This document shows, piece by piece, positions 53,904-64,000 of a stretch of DNA of 64,000 nucleotides. The position numbers and the translations under genes were made by a program. The notes below the pieces were generated by a model that worked only from the letters and a program-made list of their open reading frames with translations, was not told the origin of the DNA and did no database searches. Source of the DNA: Caenorhabditis remanei. Lineage: Eukaryota; Nematoda; Chromadorea; Rhabditida; Rhabditidae. Position 1 is the first letter of the stretch. Each line of letters opens with the position of its first letter. The stretch is taken from contig NC_071332.1 in NCBI RefSeq assembly GCF_010183535.1, positions 22,134,001-22,198,000 on the forward strand, written 5' to 3'.

Positions 53904-55346
53904 ATGAATGAGTTCGACGAACTGACTCGAGGTGCTGACTCATTGAAGTTTTCGTTTTTTTTGAAAATCTAAATTTGGTTAAACTTGGAAAATAAAAATT
54001 CAATTTCCGTTAATTTTCTAACGATGAATGAAAGTTTTCAGGTTTTATTTGCAGCTCTAACTATCTCATATCAGTTTGTGTGCTTCGATAAAGCCTTATT
54101 ATTGTGAAAAAATAAAGTTTCGACAAGGAATTTCAAGAAAAAAATTTCACGGGGAAAGGCAAGTGCGGCAGGTAGTTGTGGGCGGAGCATAAACTCAGAT
54201 AATTTTTTTAACGAGCAACCTTGAATTTTGAGATAAAACCTTACTTTAGTTGATAAATATGAGAAATATGGAAATATTCATCAAAAAACGTTGAAAACAA
54301 CACTTAAAATACGATTTTATCTTAAACTTCAGTGTTGTTCGTTAAAAATTTATCTGAGTTTGGGCTCGGCCCACAACTCTCTGCAGCACTTGCGTTTCCC
54401 TCGCATTTTTTAAAAATCATTGTCGAAACTTTATTTTTTTCACAGTAACTTTTATATAGATGACCTTTCCCCTCTGCTGCTCCAGAATGTTACAGAAGTT
54501 CAATTCAACCAGAAAAATCTTCCAATCTCTCAATTCCTTGACCTTCTCCTCATTTCTCAATGCTCTTTTTCCATCCTTTAATTACCCCTAACAAATCATT
54601 CTTTTCCACACCTTCTCCTCGGTTCCATCCCACCTCTGGGGGTCCACTCCAGAAAAGTGGGCGGAGCCTCTGAAGAGGAGTGAGATGGGCTAGCGATGCT
54701 CTCTTCCAGGACTCCAAGAGACTCTCCGGACTCATTTGTGAGATGAGAAGGAGTGAGCTCATTTTCACTCTCTCGTTTTCTATGTATTCTTCCAATTTTC
54801 TAATTTAATGAAAACATTTTTTTCTTTTGGTCTCATATAATCTTGTTTGGCATGACTTGAAATATGCAAATGACACGTAGATTATAGATGTATTGACTAT
54901 TTATAGAGTTTCAGTGATTTTGCAAAAAAGATATGCATCTAAAATACTTAGCAAGGCTCTTAATAACAAATATTTATGAAGTTTCTAAATATTATTGCGG
55001 CTAAAAGTTGTTTGTCTGAAAACGCATCTTAATTATACTCCATTCCAGACTGGAAGTTCCAGTCTAGTCAAATAAAACCTATATTTTTGAATTGAACACG
55101 AGATGTACAAGAGAATTTCGGAAAAACAGACATGACTCACTTCATGGAATACTCAGGTTCATCTTTTGAAAAAAAATCATTTATATTTTTTTAACTGTAA
55201 ATTTCAAGAAAATACTTTAGTGAAAAAATAGGCATTCTAGATGAAAAATATTTTTATATTTTTATCAGCTTCAATTTCAACAAATGCTTAAAAACTATCT
55301 ATTTCATATGATAACCCAAGCAATTTTTTCATTCATTTTTCAGATT
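53904..55346. other. Intergenic region with a palindromic element
   Basis: A palindrome at about 54108-54447 (AATAAAGTTTCGACA...TGTCGAAACTTTATT; GTTGTGGGCGGAGC / GGCTCGGCCCACAAC). A further ORF at 54550-54795 (-) shows no recognisable product. The region before 55,346 should contain the receptor promoter. Confidence 0.65.
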
Positions 55347-58300
55347 ATGAACCGAATACTTCTCCTGTCATTCCTGTTAATACCGTCAACTTTCCAGTCA
55401 ACATACACAACAGAAGCATATTTTGATAGTAGTGAAGAAGCGCCGAATGTGTTATTAAATCATGTAAGTTCTTAGAAAGCATAAACTCATTATCCTTTAA
55501 TTTTTTCAGCTCAATGGATCAGATGACGAAGAACTAACACAAGTGAACGAGACACTGCCAACATTTGTTCCAGGTACTGAACTTTTTGAGGAAACAATTT
55601 TTTGAGGATTTATAGCTCCCAAGAAACCCATAAACTATCATAAATGTTGCCAATAACCACTAGGGAGTGCAAAGAATTGATGATTTTTTCTTCTTCCATA
55701 TGAAACAAAATTTCATACATATATTTTTTCTCGAAAGACCAAACCTCAAAAAATTACCGGGCAAGGACACAAAATTAGTTGTCTAAACATCCGCTACGTA
55801 AGCATTGATCATTCGATTTTGAGAATGAAGGAAATTTTCGGGATGAGTGCAAATTGAGTCCCTCCTTCCCCTAATCTCCCAAATTGACCACCCTCTCTTC
55901 CTTTTTGTGGTCATGAGAATAGGGTAATGTGACCAAAACATGGATTTACATTGTTTTCAGGAAAAAATTCCGTGAGGCATTAAGACATGTATGAACCTAA
56001 AATAGTTGACTGTTCGAAACTGGACAATTAAATTTTGGGATAATTTGCATGAAATATTCATAAAATTATACTTGTCAACCTGGCCGACACACGGATCGGC
56101 GGGTAACTTGCTTCAAACTGAGTTTTATGAGCTGAAAAATATACCAAAATGTAGATCTCGGTGAGATATATCGGTGACCGACACATTTACGACTAGCCAT
56201 CGCTAGAATGCATACAAATTGCTCAAAATGCCCCGGAATGTTTCAAAATGCTCCAAAATGCGCCAAAATGTTTTAAATTCCTTGAGAATGTTCCAGTACG
56301 TTCCAGAATGCTCCAGTTGTGATCTGCTACGGGTCGGATAGCTATTCGGTAATGTGCCGCGGACCGGGCTAGAATAACTTTTTCGGCTGTTTTCGTGTTT
56401 TTTGGCCTATTTTTCCCAGCCCGTGGCACATTAACGACTGAAAACCGGCCTAGCTATTCGGATCTCATCGATCTACATTTTGTTATATTTTTTCAGCTCA
56501 AAACATTCAGTTTGAAGAAAGTTACGCACCTGTCTGTGTGTCGGCCCGGTGGACAAGTATGCATAAAACTAGACTAAATGAATTTCAATAGTCTGAAAAT
56601 TGCGAACGAATTAAAAAAAGGAGATTTTTTCAATTTCTGCCATCTAACTTGATGTTGTCCAAACTCCAAAAACCTTCTAGCCCATTTACTCTTAATTGTC
56701 CTCGTGTGTTCTAGAACCAATAGCAACAACATAACACAATCACAGAAACATTTTTTGCCTCATGTTTTTCTGTCATCTCAAGTGTTTGAGAGTAGAAAGA
56801 GAGTGTGAATGTGTGTGTCAGTGTGCAACTAAAAGCCTTCATCCATCCTCCAGAGGGATCGATTGAGGGCTCCTCACAAATCAAAACCGGTTAATGGGTC
56901 TTTTTTTTGACGTAGAGGTAGAAGAGTGGAAGGAAATGAAGATGGGGCCACATGAGGTGAGTGTCGAGGGAAATGAGGTGTGACGATGAAGAGTTGGGGA
57001 AGATTGAGGGAAAATTGAAGAAGAGCTTAGGATTTATGAGGTTCAGAGGGAGAGTTATTATTCTAGGAAAAGATAGAGGTCAGCGGTTTTCTTCGAGGGG
57101 CCAGATGACTTGAGATTCGGAAAACCTTGCAGTTATTTTAATAATAAGAACCTACTTGCAAGCCGACACGGGCCGACACGTTACTCGCTTCAAACGCAAT
57201 ATTTTAAGCTGAAAAATATACCAAATTGTAGATCTCGGCGAGTTCTATCTCCGTGTACATATTACTGGCCGATTGGCTAATCGTTAAAATGCCACGGAAA
57301 GAGAAAAAGTGTCAAAAAACATAAAAATCCGGCCCGTGCTCGCCAAGATCTACATTTTGGTGTTTTTTCAGTTCATTAGTATAGCGATGTAAGCGAGTTA
57401 CGCCCCCTTCCTGCCTGCTCAGATTCAAAATTTATATTCCAGGTTCTTCTAAACGTCTCACTGAATATCTACTCTCCAAACACAACCAACACGCTCCACC
57501 AGACGGCTTGTTATACGTTGAATATGAACTAGAACTGGTTCACATTCTCGGAATCGACGAGTTGAAACAAACAATGACTGTGTTGATCTATGTAGACGAG
57601 CACTGGAATGATCCCAGCCTCATATGGGATCCAGCGCTGTTCGGAGGCATCACAAAGACATGGATTCCTCTGGACAAGATTTGGGTTCCCGATATTATTG
57701 TTTTCAACATGTGAGTTTTGTTTCCTATTTCTTACTAATAGAATCTAATTATTTCCCCAAATCTTTGCGAAAATTTTCAATCTTGGAAAGTGTAGAATTT
57801 AATATGATCATTAATAATTTGGGTCTCTCCTTCCCCCCTTTCACTATGTGTAAACTAACAATTAGGGAGACACCCGGGTGTCACAACATGTGGAGTGTCA
57901 TTAAAATTAAGAAGAGAAGTAACAAGCTTATACACAACCATAGTCGCTGATAGTTTATGAAATTTTAGCACTATTAGAAGAAACTAACAATAAGTTTTAA
58001 TAACATTCCCCACCCCCACCTATCCGAATACACATGGGCGGCTTCTACAAGCCCCCAATCGTCTAAAGGGTGAAAGCTAACAGGTTGGCACACGAGGATC
58101 TCCTCTCCGCGGTTCGCGCTCCCGCACGCATTCACTATAATGGAACGGTGGTGGCGAGTCATCCGGCGGTTCATACCGTGTCTTGCGAGATCAATATTCG
58201 ACACTTTCCATTGGACGATCAGCGATGTGCGATTGAGGTGAGTGACATTCTCAAACTTGTGAAATTTTTAAATTTCTTTTTCAGATCGCCTCCTGGGCGT

Positions 58301-60318
58301 ATGGTCATGAAAAAATCCGACTGCACGCTCACACAGACCATTCTTTGGAGCACTATAAGCGAAACGAAGAGTGGCATCTTTTGAACCTGAACGTCTCTGA
58401 AGAAAAGTACGAGCACGAGGGAATCGAGGTGTCGGAAGTGAAATTTGAGATCTCTGTTAAGCGGAGACCACTATTCTATATGGTCACACTCACATTCCCC
58501 AGTTATATTATGTGTGCAATTTCTGTCGTTGGACTGTTCGCCAGATTCTCGACGACTGGCGAAAGAGAGGAACGATTCACATTGGGTGTCACTGCTATCT
58601 TGACAATGGCAGTTCTTTCACTGGTTGTTAGTGAAAAGGTTCCGCATAGTTCGACACATGTGCCCTTGTTGGGTAAGTTGCTTTTTTTTATTTGGGGAAA
58701 GTAAATCAACAAACTGTTTGGATAAAAAAGGAGCACCCAGCGAGAAAAATCTTTTCCAGTCGCATACTTCCTCTTCAACATGGTGATCGTCTCAATCGCC
58801 GCCATGACAACCGGAATTGTCATGAAAGTGCATCGTTTGGGACGTTATGGTGATGAGCCACACGAGTTCTGGATGAAATTGTTCTTGCTCCGACCAATTT
58901 TCAAGACATCTAATGTAAGAATAAATAAGATATTTGAAGATTAAGAATAATAACTTTTCAGAAAAGAAGATACCGGATGAACCCAGAGGAGCCTACTCAG
59001 GTGATTCTGGTATCTGAAACAAAGAACGGAGAGATTATCCAGACGAAGAAGACGTCAGAGTTAAATGGAACCGCAGTCAAGGAGGTTTTGGTGAGTTCGG
59101 AACGGGGGAAGTAGAGTTGCTTACAGTGTAATTCCAGTTATCATCACGTCTGGAAGCTCTAGAAGAGTACATCAAAAAGATGGTCAATCGTTGTGAATCC
59201 ATAAAAGTGAGTTTCTTTTCTTTCTTTTTCTTCTCCTGGATTCTCTGGCGCACCTGTGACGCGCCCATTCTCACAACTCATAAAACCAGTCTCTAGCAGC
59301 TCAAGAATCATGATCGTCAGCAGTGGGGAGTTTCCGGATCTCCTCTTTTCATGTCTTGCGACATTGACAATTTTTTTATTGCGTTCATGCTGCTGCTCTT
59401 CTCTTTTGTTTCTTCTTCTTTCTTCCATCCTATCTCTTCTGCTCTGGGACTTCTGCTCTTGCTCCAGGAGCACACACACCAACTGACTGTGCCCATAAAT
59501 TGTTGAATGTGTCTTTTTCCGTTGACTGGGTGGAGAGAGGGAGGGATAGAGAGTTAGAGAGACGAATTAATACACCTTTCTTCACAAATTTTGCAACACA
59601 CATTTGATTTTTTCGTGCTCACCTTTTTTAAGGGATTTAAAAATAAATAGAACGCTTCACAGGTGCGACAGAAAATGGATATTCTCAATGGTCATTGGTC
59701 GTTGCGTCATAAGATTAAAAGGATCTACGTGAATGATCAAAAGAGCAAAGAGGGTTTTGAGGACAGAAGTACTCGGAACAAACATTTTTGAATTTTCTTT
59801 AAAAAACGCGCCTTTGGTACCGGCAAAATAGAGAGATATGGTCATTTTAAAGAGAGATCTCAAAAATCACTCTATTTTGCACTGAAATTGGTCAATTTGA
59901 GGGAGAAATTACTTTGTCGATATATAACTTGCTAAGGAGTGTCCGTACAAAAAAGTTATCAACTACAAAAATGAAGCTCTATATTTAATCTGTATGATGC
60001 CTTAAAAATCTACTTGATCGGAAGATCAGTGTTACTTTGACATACTCTCAAAGTTAGGCATTTTCAACTGAAAAAGGCAAAATATGTTATATTTTTGGCC
60101 AATACTGTAGATGAAATGAAATAAATCCTAAAACTTTAAAACTTGAAAATTTTCAGTGGGAACTCGACGAGATTGACGCCGCTGAAAACATCGAACTGGT
60201 GCGTCGCCGATCGACAAATGGATATGTACGGATCTCAGAGAGGCTGGATATCGTGTTCATGTTCTTCTTCTTGTCAACCGTCACTATTCCGGTGGCTGTT
60301 TTGTTCTACTTGTCTTAA
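55347..60318 (+). CDS. Cys-loop ligand-gated ion channel subunit (501 aa, nine exons)
   Basis: Exons 55347-55463, 55510-55573, 57443-57710, 58084-58237, 58285-58672, 58760-58914, 58962-59090, 59138-59206 and 60157-60318, phases consistent. Signal peptide MNRILLLSFLLIPSTFQS. The extracellular domain has WNDP.L.WD and WIPLDKIWVPDIIVFN. The Cys-loop is CEINIRHFPLDDQRC, 13 residues between cysteines. Loop C (SVKRRPLFY) lacks the vicinal Cys pair of nicotinic alpha subunits. M1 FYMVTLTFPSYIMCAISVVG, M2 after TTGEREERFTLG (a Glu-bearing, likely cation-type filter, uncertain), then M3 and a loop, and M4 LDIVFMFFFLSTVTIPVAVLF. It belongs with nematode lgc/acr-like subunits; ligand unknown. Intron 2 (1.9 kb) holds two family B palindromes. 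Confidence 0.87.
56082..56555. repeat. Palindromic element, family B copy 2
   Basis: GAGCTGAAAAATATACCAAAATGTAGATCTCGG arm at about 56128-56160, and an inverted counterpart near 56460-56530. Also GGCTAGAATAACTTTTTCGGC and GTGCCGCGG, as in the cyb-3 intron copy. It contains an internal run of AATGCTCCAAAATG repeats (56220-56310). Confidence 0.85.
57160..57410. repeat. Palindromic element, family B copy 3
   Basis: GCTGAAAAATATACCAAATTGTAGATCTCGGCGAG (57212-57245) and GCCAAGATCTACATTTTGGTGTTTTTTCAG near 57340-57370, with ACTCGCTTCAAAC and GCGAGTTACGC at the ends. Shorter than copies 1 and 2. Confidence 0.8.
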
Positions 60319-60518
60319 TCCGTCTTAATTATTTGAGCCTCTATTTTGTTCCACAAAAAAATCAAACATTTGAAAAACACATTGAAAATGACGGGTTACT
60401 TAGATGCGATTTCGTTTTTCTTCTCCCACAAAAAATGGTTTCCCCCTCCCCAAAAAATCAGTTATTTGGTTGTTTCACACATTTATTTGGATTTTTGTAT
60501 ATAAAAATGAGATTTTTA

Positions 60519-60524
60519 AATAAA
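60519..60524 (+). terminator. Poly(A) signal of the ligand-gated channel gene
   Basis: AATAAA about 200 bp after the stop at 60318 and 30 bp before the converging collagen stop. Confidence 0.45.
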
Positions 60525-60553
60525 TATAAAAAATGGTTGTGCTCTCCATAGAA

Positions 60554-61935
60554 TCACTGTTTGTACGGCTGGTATACCCCACCTCCGGCCCCATCTGCGA
60601 CACGCTTCGGGCATGGACAGTACTAAAAAATAAGAAGATTTTCGACGGTTTAAAAAAGGATAAACCCTTACCAAGGCATCTTGTCCATTTGGTCCAACGA
60701 CTCCAACCTCTCCAGCATCTCCAACAGGCCCAGCTCTTCCAGGTTCCCTTTGTATTCCAACAGGTCCCACTGGTCCATCCACACCAAGGCCTCCTCTATT
60801 GCCTCTTTCACCTTCCATTCCAACAGCTCCAACAGGTCCAGGTGCTCCTTTGGGTCCTCGTACTCCCTTCTCTCTCACCGTATCCATTCCACGTCTTCCA
60901 AGTGCTCCAGCAGGTCCTGGGGGTCCTGGTGGTCCACATGGCCCTAGCTCTCCATTGTGTCCTGGCGCTCCGTTGTTTCCAGGCGTTCCAGCTGCACCGT
61001 TCTGTCCACGTTGCCCTCTTGGTCCCAGTTTTCCGGGTGATCCGGGCGGTCCCATCTCTCCAGCCGGGCAGTATTGGCATCCAGGGTCCTGGTACATCGT
61101 CTGCACGTCTCCTGTGTTCTGCCCCATTTTTCCGGGTGGGCCAGTGTCTCCTGGCGCTCCGTCACCCCCTGGTGCACCCTTTGGACCTGGTGGACCAGCG
61201 GGGCAGTTGTTGTTCTCCAGGTTGCAGTCTGAAAAATAGGGATAGTGGACATGAGACATGGAGGCACAATAACTTACTGCATTCTGGAGAAATTGACGGC
61301 GCATGTGCCTCCACGCCTAGTGACGGTGGGAGTGCATAGGAATCCGCGACTTTTTCATAATAACTTTGTCTCTTGGTCCTGTCTAACGGGATATTTTTCG
61401 AGGAAGCAAGAGATTTCAAATCCTGCCACGTGGCATCTCGGAGGACCTGAAAGGAGCAAAGGATTTTTTTAGTATTACTAAAGAAGGTTGCCAAGTGACC
61501 GTTGAGTTATAGGGAGTGAGCTATATCATTGAAGTGCTGAAATATCGCTGATTTCAAATATATATTCAGTTTTTGTCGTCGAGGCATGGTATTCAAGAAT
61601 AACGAAGTCAAAGTTTGGAGTGCTGACAAGTCTTTACCTTGCCGATGTACCACGCTGTCGATATTTTTCATGCGTCGGTAAGGTAATGGCAAAAACTGAA
61701 TATATATTTGAAATCAGCGTTTTCTCAGGTTTTCAATGGTATAAGTCACGTCTTATAACTCCACGGTCCCTCGGGGCCCTTCCCTTGTTTGACCACTCAC
61801 CGTCACCTCCTGCACCTGGTCATCGAACTCTGACCACACTTGATCCAACTCGTTCTTCGTCTTCAACACAAATAGTCCTGCCGACAAGAATACAAGAAGA
61901 GAAGTCCCAACGACAACGATTTCTGAAGACACCAT
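60554..61935 (-). CDS. Cuticle collagen (309 aa, four exons)
   Basis: Minus exons 61801-61935, 61278-61446, 60672-61228 and 60554-60622, phases consistent. The N-terminus has a hydrophobic signal-anchor (IVVVGTSLLVFLSAGLFVL), typical of nematode cuticle collagens. A subtilisin-type cleavage site RTKR is at about residue 70. Cysteine clusters (ECNC...NNCPAGPPGPKG, then GCQYC) separate Gly-X-Y blocks, and the last exon has YCPCPKR before a short tail. The Gly-X-Y region (about 110-285) is interrupted several times, as usual. Product is secreted into the collagenous cuticle and crosslinked. Intron 1 contains a dispersed repeat. The 3' end converges on the channel gene, about 235 bp apart. Confidence 0.92.
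61495..61770. repeat. Palindromic dispersed repeat in the collagen intron
   Basis: The arms carry CTGATTTCAAATATATATTCAGTTTTTG and CAAAAACTGAATATATATTTGAAATCAG, with GTTATAGGGAGTGA...TCTTATAACTCCACGG flanks. Related copies lie at about 36900-37150 and 62565-62830. Confidence 0.85.
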
Positions 61936-61971
61936 GGCTTCTGAATTAGGACTTCTGAATCACGATCCCTT

Positions 61972-61978
61972 ATTTATA
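61972..61978 (-). promoter_or_regulatory. TATA box of the collagen gene
   Basis: Minus-strand TATAAAT 37 bp upstream of the ATG at 61935. Confidence 0.5.
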
Positions 61979-62564
61979 CCGATATGCAAATTGTTAGCCG
62001 AAATGGAGGACACCCCGGGGGGTCTGGAAGAGTGCCTGTTTTCGGACGTTTTCGAATAATATATTTAGGGAAATTAGATTCCGAGAACCGGAACTTGGAG
62101 TTTTTATGGAATCAGAAATCTGTGGATAGTGCGCTGAAGGTATGCCCGTCTCATAACCAGTCACGTGAAAAGAATGTGAACAAGAATGCAAAAAGCAAAT
62201 TCCGAAAAAATGATATTATTTTTCAAAATAATAACTAGAAAACTGGTTAGTCTCCTTCACACCAGTACGATCATCAATTGGAATCACTGTCATTATCAAA
62301 GAATCGGAAGATACGGCGTCGTTGTGTTTTCTAAAGATTATTTTCTCTTTTTTCCTGTCAATCAGTGGTCTGTCATGTCTTGTGAATAGGTTGATATCAT
62401 CTTATAAGATATATTTGTCTGTTCGGAAATAAATCACTTTTGGGAAAAGAGGTCAATTGACTATTCCGTTCTCTTTTATATCTTATGTGAGTTCTCTTTA
62501 TATATTAAAAAAATTTTTACACTGTTTTGATTAAGATTTTCCTCAGCTAACTAAGCAAGTCAGT

Positions 62565-62830
62565 TTGAAGTTATAGGAAGTGACATATATAATCAAAATG
62601 CTGAAAAAACACTGATTCCAAATATATTCTTAGTTTTTGCCCTTGAGGCCTGATATTTAAGAAAAATAATGCCAAATTTCCGAAAAATAGAGAATTTGTG
62701 ATTTTTCAGAACTTTGACCTTGTGTTTTTTGGAATAACAGGCCTCGAGGTCATAAACTGAATATATATATTTGGCATCAGCGTTTTATCAGCTTTTTATT
62801 GATACAGGTCACAAAAACTGACCGCATGGC
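62565..62830. repeat. Palindromic dispersed repeat, same family as 61495-61770
   Basis: TTCCAAATATATTCTTAGTTTTTGCCCTTGAGGCCTG and CAGGCCTCGAGGTCATAAACTGAATATATATATTTGGCATC arms. Confidence 0.8.
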
Positions 62831-63029
62831 CTTCCATATTAGAATTTCAAAAAAACTGACAAAATAATTTTTTTTTTAAGGCGGTATAATCACCACCTAA
62901 AAACTGATATTTTAGAATTAGCAAATCAAGACGTTTCGAATGGAACACGTCTCCAGATTTTCAGAGTCCAAACATCCACAAAAAATACCTGATCACACCG
63001 ATACCTCACAGGGTCTCGGGATGAGTACT

Positions 63030-63245
63030 GAAAATAAACGCGCTCCGCTGAAATCAGCTAAAATTTTAGCGCTAAATTCAAAATAAATATTTTATTTTAA
63101 AATTTTATTTATTTATGTAATAGAATTGATCTTGAAGATAGGCGAGACAGTCGAAAAACTGGCCAAAAATGCGGAAAAACGGACATAAATCGGCTCAAAA
63201 AGTGGTCGATTAAGCTGCGTATCGAACTGCCACGCTTAACTTCGA
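63030..63245 (-). repeat. Dispersed repeat, inverted copy of 16380-16565
   Basis: Contains GCGCTCCGCTGAAATCAGC, TTTTAGCGC, GCGAGACAGTCG and GTCGATTAAGCTGCGTATC, the reverse complement order of the copy at 16.4 kb. Confidence 0.78.
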
Positions 63246-63732
63246 ATTGAAAAAAATTAAAATTTGAATTTGCCGCCAATGTCTAGTGGAGCGCAAACGA
63301 TTTCAGTACTCACCCCTAGACCCTGTGATACCTCCCCTAGACTGCCCCCACAAACTCCTCTCGCGTTACAGACACCAAAAACAATCGGATTTTCAGATTT
63401 CCAGTAAAACTGCTGGGATTACAAAAACCTACAGTATTGTTTATAAAAGGTGTTCTCACCATTAAAATCGAATCTCGTTATTATTTTTTGTTATTTTGAT
63501 GCCCTTTTTCGTATTCTCTAGTAGTCTCTACTATCCAATTGTGTCTCCTCCTACAGGTTCGCTGAACAATTATATATCCGTCACTCCGCTAGACTAGCCG
63601 TCACTATTTTTGAATGTGTCATTTGTAAAGGGGAATCCCCCCAAGAGAAACTGAATCTTGCTAGCAGCTCCAATTCTAAGGACTGTTAAACAGCTACCAT
63701 CTTGTTACCCACCAGAACTTGCAATAGGAAAC

Positions 63733-63858
63733 GTACGGCAATAAGACAAAGTTAATTAGTTGTATTGAAGGTATAATTACCCTTCTAAATTTTGGGACTT
63801 TTATGCTCGAATGGTAGTTATACCTTCAATAAAAGTAATCAACTTTGTCTTATTGCCG
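63733..63858. repeat. Short palindrome with CGGCAATAAGACAAAGTT ends
   Basis: Arms are about 45 bp (including TTGAAGGTATAA.TACC), with a loop around CTTCTAAATTTTGGGACTTTTATGCTC. Noncoding. Confidence 0.85.
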
Positions 63859-64000
63859 CCAGTTTCACTCCCGTCTTTACTTCCGTCTTTACTTCCGCAC
63901 AGCTCCGTTACCCGTTCTTACTTGTTTTCCTTTCCTCAATATTCTCCTCCAACAATAATTTATTCTACAGGTAATATGAAAGTGACACCGGAACAGAATG

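Larger units (their letters stand above)
61936..64000. other. Repeat-rich intergenic tail of the window
   Basis: After the collagen promoter come a dispersed palindrome (62565-62830), the inverted copy of the 16.4-kb repeat (63030-63240), and a short palindrome (63733-63858: CGGCAATAAGACAAAGTTAATTA...TAATCAACTTTGTCTTATTGCCG). No protein-coding gene is supported; short open frames at 62186-62389 and 63792-63974 show nothing recognisable. Confidence 0.6.

Noticed and set aside
60533..61339. 268-aa plus-strand ORF opposite the collagen gene
   Set aside because: Antisense shadow of Gly-X-Y codons; the minus strand has proper collagen features and splice sites.

Overview
The window is nematode genomic DNA, almost certainly from a Caenorhabditis species. 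Introns are short (about 45-60 nt) with TTTCAG acceptors. Gene families are typical of the genus: F-box/FTH-like, SPK-domain, cuticle collagen and TWK potassium channel genes. A cyclin B3 (cyb-3) gene lies head to head with a WDR74/NSA1 homologue. No rRNA, CRISPR or bacterial signal was seen. All gene models are hand-spliced from reading frames and splice sites; exon phases were checked for continuity.

Region 1 (1 to about 16,030) is most of a Polinton/Maverick, a large virus-like DNA transposon, entering from beyond the left edge. It holds a 17-exon protein-primed family B DNA polymerase, then a very compact, mostly intronless rightward array: A32/FtsK-type packaging ATPase, a 119-aa protein with a hydrophobic tail, a 214-aa conserved protein, a DDE integrase with chromodomain, a tiny membrane protein, a single-jelly-roll (penton-like) protein, a basic core/minor capsid-like protein, a double-jelly-roll major capsid candidate, a PAZ-like protein, an adenain-like cysteine protease and a proline-rich protein. 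A spliced C2HC zinc-finger gene follows. Two leftward genes (a CxxC-rich protein and a 72-aa protein) lie at the left. I see no frameshift or stop in any core gene. The most novel item is the PAZ-like protein, which resembles part of an Argonaute and sits between the capsid and protease genes. The right end (15.2-16.0 kb) is repeat-rich and contains a tRNA-like pol III box pair; the left terminus is outside the window, so the terminal inverted repeats cannot be paired here.

Region 2 (16.7-21.5 kb): an F-box protein gene with a C-terminal membrane segment, and a leftward acyl-CoA synthetase/luciferase-like gene. Region 3 (21.5-26.3 kb): a 4.8-kb gene-free stretch with several palindromic elements. 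Region 4 (26.3-36.3 kb): flavin amine oxidase (+), cyb-3 (-), WDR74-like (+), and a secreted trypsin-like protease (-). Region 5 (36.3-45 kb): intergenic DNA, a two-pore potassium channel (+), and a protein with repeated SPK-like units (+). Region 6 (45.3-54 kb): acyl-CoA oxidase (+) and TTLL9-type tubulin ligase (+), each with an intron holding a palindrome of about 1.6 kb. Region 7 (55.3-62 kb): a cys-loop ligand-gated channel (+) converging on a cuticle collagen (-). The last 2 kb is repeat-rich intergenic DNA.

Palindromic foldback/MITE-like sequences are scattered through introns and intergenic DNA, and several families recur within the window.
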